Assembly: GCA_029215795.1 (NCBI GenBank)
Contig: JARDYH010000002.1
Location: forward strand, 293,911,973 to 293,975,972
Direction of reading: 5' to 3'
Origin: Anniella stebbinsi
Taxonomy: Eukaryota; Chordata; Lepidosauria; Squamata; Anniellidae
Length of the DNA: 64,000 bases
Shown here: positions 27,801 through 39,800 of the stretch, piece by piece
How positions within the stretch are numbered: the stretch's first letter is position 1
Layout: each line of letters starts with the position of its first letter
Notes under the pieces: model-generated
What the model saw: the letters and a program-made list of their open reading frames with translations, nothing else
Database searches by the model: none
What the model was told of the DNA's origin: nothing
Translations under genes and position numbers: made by a program

Positions 27801-30800
27801 CAATTTTGCTCCTGTTCCAACTACAAGTCAATGGGTATGGGAAGCACTTCTGCTTTCTGTTTTCTTGCTCCTATATCAACTGCTCAAGTGCTCTCGTCCA
27901 AGATGAGGACTAGACAAAAATGCCATTGTAATAGAACTCCTGTAAGAAAGATGAGCCAATCCTTTTTCTCCCTATTCCCACCAGCTACTCTGTTTGCTGT
28001 AGTCAACATGGAATATAAGGATGGGTGATCTTCCGGGACTTTTAATTTCTACTTGCAGCAGCCCAGAAAATTTCTCCAGTGCCAGCTTCAACATTCCATG
28101 CATAAAATAAGTTTTATAAAATTCCTTCCAACTATATAACTGGAAAATAGCTCTCTGCAACAACTTTATTGCAAAGATGACTCAACAGTTCATAATAAGA
28201 GTACAGGTAACACACCCCTAAAGTATGAACACCACAGTGTTCACTAGTTTAGGTTATGGTTATAAGAAATTTTTATTGAGTTCAAAGTGTAGCAAGATTT
28301 TACTCCATAAATGAAGATGGCATGTGGCAATATAACATTTGCAGAAAAGTACTAACGGTATTACAGATCTGGGATGAATTCAAATATCTAGCTGTGCCTG
28401 CGTATTGTATGCTGACCTTTGCAGTAACTAAACAAAAACAACAGTCATCAGACAATACTGGTTTATCTGAAGAAATCCAACACATGATATTATCCCAAGT
28501 TTCAAAAAATGTGATTGTTGAAAGAGTTATAGCATCAAAATCACTGGATTGAACTACTGTATGGGGACTGAAAACTGTACATGACTGGTGAGGAAAACTG
28601 CATCTGATTCCACACACAGAAATATGTAGAGCATAACTAAGAGGACATCTTAACCACTTCCAAAATCCTGCCCGGCTTATACTGGCCAGAGCAGAAGGGG
28701 GCAGGCAGTTTCCCCAACCCTTTTTGTTCATGGAGGTGGTACCTTTTCTTTTCCCTCCTGTTGGTTTTGACAGCAGAAAAGACACCACCACCACCAGGGA
28801 TGGCATATTTTTTCCCATGTTCTGGGACAGTAACTGGATCAAAAACTCCCCTGATCTGCCCTGACATGGCAATGGAACATACCATTTTTACCTTTACCAC
28901 TAAAGGAAAACTATCAGCAGGGCAGCCACAGAAGTGGAAAATCTTGCCACTGTCAAAGGAGGAACTCTGCAGGCAAAACCCCACTCTGCCAAGGAGGGGG
29001 AGATCTGTAGTATCCTATACCGTAGTACACTGGCATACCCATCCAGGTACACAGAAATGCATCCTTAGTGTGTTAGATGTTATATTCAAACAAACCGAAA
29101 GTTTTATTTGGAAATGATTTTTAATGGAATAGTCGTAAATACTTCAAGACTTGACAACTCAAAATTACACAATTCCTTAGATTACATAGATACAAGACGT
29201 TGCAATCTTTAACATACTAATTGTTAGCATACCTGTATATACATGTTTCCTATGGATGGTCACCCATAAAAAGGTAACTACAAATTTGACTTTTAGATCT
29301 CGCTATTATTTTATCCATTTCAATTGCCAAATTTGATTCATATTGTGTTCATTTGCTTATTTATTTATTTATTTATTTATTTTATTTATTTATTTATTAC
29401 ATTTGTATACCGCCCCATAGCCGAAGCTCTCTGGGCGGTTTACATAGGATTAAAAACAATTAAAAACAATATACAAAAATTAAAACAGCAAAAACATACA
29501 ACATACGCACAATCTGTACATTTAAAAACCACTTCAACACTTCAAAAAAAAAAAAAATACAAAAACAAAACAAAACAAACCCAGGCTCCTCAGATATTGC
29601 CAAATGCCTGAGAGAAGAGGAAAGTCTTGACCTGGCGCCGAAAAGATAACAATGTTGGCGCCAGGCGGGCCTCGTCGGGGAGATCGTTCCACAATTGGGG
29701 AGCCACCACAGAGAAGGCCCTCTCTCTTGTTGCCGACCTCCGAGCTTCCCTCGGAGGAGGCACTCGGAGGAGGGCCTTAGATGTTGAACGTAGTGTTCGG
29801 GTAGGTTCATGTCGGGAAAGGCGTTCCATCAGGTATTGTGGTCCCAAGCCGTGTAAGGCTTTATAGGTTAAAACCAGCACCTTGAACCGGGCTCGGAAAC
29901 ATACAGGCAGCCAATGCAAGCGGGCCAGAGTAGGTCTTATATGTTCGAACCTACTGGTTCCAGTTATCAATCTGGCCGCTGCATTTTGCACAAGCTGCAG
30001 CTTCCGAACCACCTTCAAAGGCAGCCCCACGTAGAGTGCATTGCAGTAATCTAACTTGGAGGTTACCAGAGCATGGACAACTGAAGCCAGGTTATCCCTG
30101 TCCAGATAGGGACGTAGCTGGGCCACCAACCGAAGTTGGTAGAAGGCACTCCGTGCCACTGAGGCCACCTGCGCCTCAAGTGACAGAGATGGTTCTAGGA
30201 GAACCCCCAAGCTACGAACCCGCTCCTTCAAGGGGAGTGCAACCCCATCCAGAACAGGTTGAACACCCTTCATCCGGTCAGCGGAACCACCCACCAACAG
30301 CGTCTCAGTCTTGTGTGGATTGAGTTTCAGTTTATTAGCCCTCATCCAGTCCATTGTCGCAGCCAGGCACTGGTTCAGCACATCCACAGCCTCACCTGAT
30401 GAAGATGAAAAGGAGAAATAGAGCTGCGTGTCATCAGCGTACTGATGACAACGCACTCCAAAACTCCGGATGACTGCACTCAACGGTTTCATGTAGATAT
30501 TGAACAGCATGGGGGACAAAACTGACCCCTGCGGAACCCCATACTGGAGAGTCCACGGGGCCGAGCAATGTTCCCCAAGCACCACCTTCTGGAGCCGACC
30601 CACCAAGTAGGAGCGGAACCACTGCAATGCAGTGCCTCCCACTCCCAACTCAGCCAGTCGAAAGCCGCTGAGAGATCAAGGAGAATCAACAGAGTCACAC
30701 TCCCCCTGTCTTTCTCCCGACATAGGTCATCATACAGGGCGACCAAGGCTGTTTCCGTACCAAAACCAGGCCTGAAACCCGACTGAAATGGATCCAGATA

Positions 30801-33800
30801 ATCAGTCTCATCCAAGAGTGCCTGGAGCTGGCTCGCAACCACCCGCTCCAGGACCTTGCCCAGGAATGGAACATTTGCTACTGGCCTGTAGTTATTAAGA
30901 TTTTCAGGGTCCAGGGAAGATTTCTTTAGGAGTGGTCTCACTGCCGCCTCTTTCAGGAGGCCTGGGACCACTCCCTCTTGCAAAGAGGCATTAATCACTT
31001 CCCTGGCCCAGCCAGTTGTTCCATCCCTGCTAGCTTTTATTAGCCAAGAGGGGCAGGGATCCAATATGGAAGTGGTTGCACGAACCTGTCCAAGCACCTT
31101 GTCAACATCCTCGAGCTGCACCAACTGAAACTCATCCAAGAAAACAGGACAAGCCTGTGCTCTGGATACCTCACTAGATTCATCTGCTATAACACTGGAG
31201 TCTAAGTCCTGACGGATGCCAGAGATTTTATTCTGGAAGTGCCCAGCAAATGTATTACAGCGGGCCTCAGATGGTTCTATCATGTCCTTGGGGCCAGCAT
31301 GTAAAAGCCCCCGGACAACTCTGAAAAGCTCCGCTGGGCGGCAGGTTGATGATTGAATTGTGGCAGCAAAGTATTGTTTTTTTGCTGCCCTCACTGCCCC
31401 TGAATACAGCTTACCATAAGCACTTACCAGTGTTTGATTGCATCCATCAGGAGTTCGTCTCCATCTGCCCTCAAGCCGTCTCCTGTTTTGTTTCATCACT
31501 CTCAGCTCTGGGGTATACCACGGAGCCGTTCGAGCTCTACACAGGAGAGGGCGCTCAGGAGCAATCGTGTCAACTGCCCGGGTCATTTCTGCATTCCACA
31601 GATCAACCAGGGTTTCGACAGGAGAGCCAGCCCTATCAGCCGGAAAACTCCTCAGAGTTTAGAAATTAATATATTTCTAAATGTGGGAAATCTTTAATCG
31701 GAAAATATATTAGTGGGAAATTTTCCACCCCATATCACCAGCTTTTAGAATAATTTGATTACAGCCACCATCGCCACCTATTTATTTTTCACTACTTTTT
31801 TTTTTTTAAAAAAAGGGTGGGCTAAGGGAAAAGAACATACATTTCTGTAGCAATGTTGCCAGCTGGTAAGGACAAATACTGTAGACCAGTCTTCCCCAAC
31901 TGATGCTTTCCAGATGGTTTGGACTAAAACTCCCAGCATTCTTGAACATTGGTCATGGTATCTGGGGCTGATGGGGAGTTATAGTTCAAAACATCTGAAG
32001 GGCACCATGTTGGAGAAGATGGCAATAGACACATTTATGCCAAACACTGAAGAGAGTACAATAGGACCTTGTGCCATATTTACTCAGCCCCACTCCCCCT
32101 CTCTTATACCTCGCTTTGTGGATCAGTCACACTGATGCAATTGCTGCACATCCCTGGGAGGAAATTAGTTGTGCTTTATGTGAATAAAATGAATTTCAAG
32201 AAAAACAAATTTTCCAGAAATAGCTATTCTTAATGGATTGCTCTACTAAGTCCTTTGGAATATACAATAGTGCTATTTAGTTTTACACTAAATACAATCT
32301 AAAAAAGTTACTTAGAACATTTTATGCCGGCTCAATTCAGTTTTGTTGTTTATAATCCTAGGCCATCACAATATAATTTTATTCCAAGAAAACCCTATTT
32401 CCAGTTAAAATTAAAGATTACTCTTTTGGGGAAGAATGAGAAACTCAGAAGTAGTGAGAAACCAATTATCTTCTGTCTATAGACATTTGCAGTTTAAACA
32501 ATATTTGAAATGTTTCTGGTGCCAGTTGCACCCCCAATTCCTATTGTATTTAACAAACTGAATAGCTCTGTTGATATCCCTAGTTTTGTTCAGAAACAAA
32601 GAAATGAAACAAACATGTGCTGGGCATTTTGCCACTTATTAGAATGCTCTGAACAACAACAAAGCCACAAACCAAGTATAGTTAGTTGGGCAGGACAGGT
32701 TCAAACATAAACAAAAAACAGTTAAGCTGAACAAACCATGGTTTAGCTTTATGTCCTAACACAGCCAATGCTTATTTCTTAAAATAACTTTGGATATTGG
32801 AAAAAGGAAGGAGTTCTAGAGCAGGAATAGGCAGCCTGGTGTCACCAGATGTTTTGGACTGCAACTACCATCAGCGCCAGTCAACATGGCCCATGGTCAG
32901 TGATTGTGGGGGTTCTAGTTCAAAGCATCTGTAGGGCACCAGGTTACATAACTTAAATGCCCTAAAGAGACTTGCCCATACTTCTCCCAGAAAGGTGCTG
33001 GATGAAGCAAACCCATCTTATAGGACAAGTGTAACTAAACCTGTACCACAATTATCCCACTATACATGATGTTATGTGCTGATAAAGAGGAATACCACTC
33101 ACAATAGATCACATTCTGTAGTCTGGATGGCACCCCATCACTGCATAATTATCAAAAGTACACCATGTGAAAAGCTGGTGTTAACAAAGTTTTAGGTCCA
33201 CCCGACATTCCTACAAGTTATGCGCACACAACCAGGAAGTTTGCCATTTCTTTTCCAAGGGGCAAATTACTCTACTGTTAGATGTTAACATCTGCAATAT
33301 TCAAAGTAGATATATGAGAAGTCGTTTTTCTCATTAGAACAGGTCTATGCAGAACTAAAAGCACATAATCCAGGTACTGCGAGTCTTAAACATATAATCT
33401 AGTTACATTTTAACAAAAAATTATTCTTAAAAGGGAGAACTGGTCAGCCTTATATCTCAATACTTGGCAGTTTTTAGACCATAAAATTGGTTTTTCCCAC
33501 CATATTCAGAATGCCTTTTTATAATTCCTTCATAACAACTTTTACAAGTTGTTATTTTGACATGTAGCTTTGAAGATGACTAAGTGCGACACAAATAGAT
33601 TTGTACTTGCCTCAAAACAGATTCAGTCATCACAGAAGTAAACTCCATGACAGGAAAAGCTGTACACCTGTCAGACTACTAAAAAAAGAACCTCCCATTA
33701 AAACAAAATAATGTAAGACACCTATAACACAAGAAAGCATTTAGAGTCTTACTTAAACAATACACCTAAGTAGGGTTTCTCTCAAACTTAATTATAACTA

Positions 33801-36800
33801 TGGCTTTGCATGTTAAGCAGCAGTCATTATATAGTCTCTTCCTTTACAGCTTTTGCAAAATACAATTGAAACTAAGCCAACATACCATAATTTAAGCCAA
33901 CATACAAAAAGAGGCCCATCGCTACCTTTCAAAATTCTGCCCTTTAGAGGTATCCAAAGTCTAGTAGTAGATTTTAGATGGATCTCCTTACCTGAACAGG
34001 TATACTAAGCCAAATCTATGACCTTAGTAAATTAAAGTGTTATAGAGCTCATCCTAGGGTTGTATCTAGAGATGTGAAGGCCTGGAAGGTGGGGAACAGA
34101 AAAAATCTGGAAAACAATGTTGTTATCTCCCCACACACAGAACTTTTTCACTGTTTTATCAATGGAAAAATTAGAAATTTGAGGGAATGCAGGAAAAAAT
34201 CCTATGAAATATTTTATTTTGGAATTAGTGAAATGCTTTTTAAGGCAAGGTTTTACTCACAGAAAATATGTAGTATGAAGACGCTGATATAAGAATCTAC
34301 AGAATTGGTAAATGATAACTACTGTATATGGTTGTATAGTTCAGCATTATAAAATTTAAATTGATATCTAAATAAGCTACTGTTTCTTAATTCTGTAACT
34401 ATAAGAGACTGTTTCTGTGTAAACGAAACCCCACACACACACCCTGGGTGTTGTAGTTTTAGACTACAACACTCAGCATTCCTGACCATTAGCCATGCTG
34501 GCTGGGGCTGATGAAAGTTGAAGTCCAAAATATCTGGAGAACACCAAGTTGGGGAAGGCTGGTCTAAACAATACTTGCTTTTTCCCTGTTTCTCAGATGG
34601 CAATAACTCAGACGGTATGTGCTTATTAGCATAGGGTGAAGCAGTTTTCAGCGCTCTCTCTCTCTCTCTCTCTAGTATTACCGTATTTTCCGGAGTATAA
34701 GACGACTTTTTAACCCTGGAAAATCATCTCTAAAGTCGGGGGTCATCTTATACGCCAGGTATAGGATGGACGGAGGGGGGCTGCAGTAGCCGCCGGCGCC
34801 GGACGGGAGCGGGCGTCCAGGAAAGGTAAGGAAGGGGCGCACGGAGGGGAGGAGGGGAGGAGGGGGCATACGGAGGAGAGGAGGGGGGCCCTTACCTTTC
34901 CTGGATGCCCGCTCCCGTCCGGCGCCGGCGCCGGCTACTGCCAGGGGGCTTCGCGGCCTGCTCTAGAGTAGAGCGCCGGGTGATCGCATCACCCGGCGCG
35001 CTTACTCTAGAGCAGGCCGCAAAGCCCCCTGGCAGTAGCCGCCGGCGCAGGACGGGAGCAGGCGGGAGCAGGCGTCCAGGAAAGGTAAGGAAGGGGCGCA
35101 TGGAGGGGAGGTGGGGGGGCGCACGGAGGGGAGGTGGGGGGGCGTGGAGAGGAGGTGGTGGTGCCCAATAGTTGCCGCTTTAAGGGAGGAGGCTTTGGAT
35201 GACCCTAAAAGGGCGTGAGTTAAATTCCTGGAGGAGAAAGTTATCAATGCTACTAGACCTCATGGCTTTGTACTGCCTCAAGCAGATGTTTGTTTTATTC
35301 ATCAAGGCGTGACTGCCGATTGTTTAATAACAGCAACAAAATCACCTCCTCCCCTATACCTGCACAGCCTAAATTAGACTACTGACGTGAAGAGAGGTTG
35401 GAGGAACCAGGGGTGGTTTTGCTTCACTCAGTTCTGCTCCTCCAAACTCATCCCAAACTCTATATTTTAACTGGAAAAGTTGGGGGTCGTCTTATACGCC
35501 CGGTCGTCTTATACGCCGGAAAATACGGTATTTATATTTGCAATTTTGCTTGTACAAAATTAAGGAATGCATAGTTTTGAGGCTGAAACACAGTGCATAC
35601 TTACTTGGGAGTAAGCACCACTAAACCAAATGTGTCTTACTTCTGAGTACACATGCATAGGATTCTTTTATATAAGCTGCCTGACCGGGAGGGGGAGTCT
35701 AGAAAACAAAATTGCTCTGTAAAGGTAATAAATATGCTAAATAGTATGATTTTACATGCTTAATTTATAATGATGCAAGTTAGGTTATCAAAGAAATAAA
35801 ATTTAGGTTTTGATAAGAGAGCATTGTATATATTTAAATTTCATTTTTCAAAAAAAGAAAAAAAACAGTTGTTTTCAATGGCTTCAATATTTCAAAATGT
35901 TTTACATTTCTATGTTGTAGCCAATAGTGTCATTCTATGAGAGTGAAACTTATCACTTGAAGAAACATCATTTTCATCCTTATCAAGTGTCAAGTCCAAT
36001 ACTTTGATTCCACTTGCACAAACCATTACAACTTCATTGTGCTCAGTATTTCTTCCTCTAGTTGCCACTAGCAGAACACACAACCATTAATGGAACATGC
36101 CACCTCTAGAGACGTGAAAGCCTGAAAAAAACTATAGGGTAAAACTATGTAAATACCCCTTTTCCTGTTTTTCTCCAGGGATTTTTGGAAATGGGTTTTC
36201 CCTAAGTTTTTCCCCAATGTTCATATCTCTGGCTTCCTCTTGTACTACTTCTGCTAGCACTGTACTGATACAACCCCTAGGGTGGTTCTCATCACATCCA
36301 CTGGAAAGAAAACACAGCAGGCATGCTATTTGAAGGGAAAGGGATAGTGGAAGTGGAAGTGCTATAACATAATCGATAAAATAGAAAAATATTCACATAC
36401 CAGACCTAAATGATGTCAGAGACTCATACAAGGAGTCAAATGACTCAATGTTACTGTCTCCTACAATACCAACATTCAGCTTAAAAAAAAAAAACCACCT
36501 CATAACCCAAGAGAGGTTTTGCATAAACTGGTTGAAATCAAGAATTGCACTCTTTATCCAATGAGTAATGTGAAAACTGTGGCAAAAGGTACTCTGCTGC
36601 CTACCATATTTCTATCCATAAGAATATTAAGGCGTGTATATTAAACTATAAAGTGAATTAAAGCACCTCTATTCCCCTAAGGCAAGTCAATTTAGCCACA
36701 TTTCATTTCAGAATAAATAAAAGGAGAAGATATAAACATGTTGATGGGAAAGTCAAGAAGACATCGCCTTGCACCTTCTAATTACGACACCATTGCAACC

Positions 36801-39800
36801 CTATATACTTACCTGGGAATAAGTCCCACTGAATTGAATGGAGATTATTTGTCAGTAGACGTGCATAAGAATGTATTGCAAGAGCCAATCTATACATTTA
36901 GCAAAGTCACAAGACAAGGTACCACTTCAGAAGGCAGGAAAGAAATTTCAGCCTAGTCCTCTTATCAGCAGCTAGCATCAATTTTTAATAGAAAAGGAGA
37001 ATGACTAGGGCTCTACATTTTGACTTATCATGCTCGCAATGGCAACCCCAGCATTCTTCTCAAACTGGGAACTGCAGAACAGTGGGGATCATCCTCAAAG
37101 TAGCACAGCAATCAGCACCCAAGGTAGGGATGGCAGTTGTTTGGATGCTGTATTGCTGGGGTGGTTGTAGCCAACCTATGATCGTTTCCTGCCTTTTGTG
37201 CAGTTTTTTTCCCATTCTAAAAGGCTGAAATGCCTCTCCTAACATTTAGTTCCTGACAGTAAAAGCTTTAAGCTACAATATTCTAATATTTTTGGCCCTG
37301 CCCCTTTTTCCTTCAGCCCCACTCACCACTGGAATACAGCCCCAGAGAGTTTCTCCAAAATGAAATTCGGTCCTTGGGTTGAAAGAGGTTCTGCACCCCT
37401 AGTTTAGCATGATGTGCAAACATAACCAATATTGAGGTGGATGAACCAATGATCTGACTTAGTATAAGGCAGCATTCTGATTAGATTTTTTTTTATCATT
37501 CTTGGCATTGTGCCAAATACACAGCTGAATGGCAATACTTGCAATTGCAACATTTGTTAGAATTTAGGTTTAGCCCTGCCGCTTTTACAGCTTCAGAGTC
37601 TCCTTTCCTATTGGAAGCACTTATTGAGGCAGATCAGTCATATCAACACATGATGCATGTTTATAAATACTTATTAATGGTGAATAAATATATTTTGCCT
37701 AATCAATAGATCATCACCTTAGCATCTGTATCCAAAGCATCTATGGATCTCTGATTACATCTTATTGAGCAAAAACTCTTGTTCCATGTCTATTGGACAC
37801 CACAATATATCTTTAATAGTTTGTCTAAGTTAAGTCGTTCTGTTAATTGCTGCATGTGTAACACAGCTAATGCTTGTTTTAACCATATGTTTTGGTAAAG
37901 CCCAATAGTTGCCTCCTTTTGGAAGGAGGTTATTAGACGGATAAATATTGTATTGAAACACTTTATTATTTACTGATGTACATGTCCTCTTAAATTATCT
38001 ACCTGCTTCCTCAAGATTAACATACGGTCAACGCAAATGAATTCTCCACATCCTTTTGACAGTCAAAAGACTGATATTTCAACAATGGAAGGTTAACCAC
38101 TCACCCCCTACAATGTAATGGACTGAGGATCTAGCAATGCTTTCAACATTTGAACAAGTGGTATACAGAAACCAGTTGCAAATGGATACCTATATGGATT
38201 TGTTCTGCTTTTGTTATATACGTATAATTCTTAATTTATGTATAATTCATATATATATACATTTCATGCACTGAAATTGATCTAGCTACATTTTTCTCTT
38301 TTCTTTTTTGTTTTGTTTAAATTTCACATTTTTAAAAAAGTATAAGACAGCTTTCTACATTCCTGCACTCCTCCTATGCATGGAACCTTGCTGTTTTTAG
38401 AGGACCTCCAAAGTCCATGCAACAACAAGGAGAGTTCCCCACCCATCTGTAAGCTCAGAAGAAAAAAGTGACGCTGCTGTTAAATTGTCTCTGGAATCAG
38501 AGTAGCGTCATGGTAATCCCCTCTAAATTCTGGGGAAGGGCAGGGACTCTTCCTAATGCTGTACCCTTCATTGACCCCGATTCTTATTATATAATTTAGC
38601 TCCAAAACAAGCCTTCATAGAATCTTCAAAACACCGTTTGCACTGAGTGCTTGCTAAAGAAGCCTTGAGCATCTGCCTTAGAATTCTTTTACATTGCAAA
38701 AGTCACATACAGTTCACACAAGGCCAAAACAGACATTTAAATTAAAAAAGGTAAAAATAAAAAAAGATATAGCAGCTACATATAGATGTACAATAATGCT
38801 TGCTTTGGCCTAAGGAGCACCAGCCAGGCCTGTTGAGCCTTTCTGTTGCCCCATATTTAATTGAGAGAACACTCTAAAAATACACCACAAATACTCCTGC
38901 TTCTGTAAATCGTTGGAAATAATTACTAGTGGTGGGCTACCATTATTAAGGTTCCTCCAAAGAAATCCATGGCTACCCAAAACACAGCTTCAAGACACTG
39001 CTCTACAGTAAGTCAGTACAGCAAATATTATCTTGAACTACATACTGCTTTAAGTAAACAAAAGCATTCTAACAACAATATGTTGTGGTATCATTCCAGT
39101 CATTTCATTAGTGCAAAATCTGAACAAAACAAATAAGCATTAGCAGAACATGTGAAGACATTATCACTGAAGCAAGATTTTTTTTAATACAAGGATAATA
39201 CAAAGAACAAGGGTACAGTCATTTCAGTATGCGTTCCACCCTCCGCTGTCATGACTCTGACCAATCAGCATGAATGAGGTGCCAAGTAGAGTCTTCCTGT
39301 TATAGACACACACAACACAGCTACATAGCCTTGATTCTTCCTAAAGTGTTCAGAAACAAATGTGAATTCGTACATTTGGTGTACCACAGAAAGAAGTAAA
39401 CACAACAAAACACAAGGGTGTCATTTGTAGGAGTTATTATCAACAGTGCTTCAAAACATCGGGGAACTATATGAACTGAGTTAATATAGGTGTCTATGAA
39501 TTCTCATATTTGAGCTGTAACATAGGGCGGGGGAAGGGCCATTACCAGAAAGCCCTGCACTTTCCATGAGTTTTGAAAACAGAGGGGGAAATCTTTACTA
39601 GGCTTAAAACTGTCATCTTATGAATAACTCAGATGCACCAAGCATTATCTTGCTTGTTCTGCTTCTCCAGGCAGCACTGTCCCACCTTTCCCTACACCAG
39701 ATGGGATCAACTTCCTGCCCAGTTCTTTCTCCAGCAACAACAGTTCAGTCACGAACCTTGCCACCAATCCATCCAAAGACCATCATAATAAACAAAGCAT

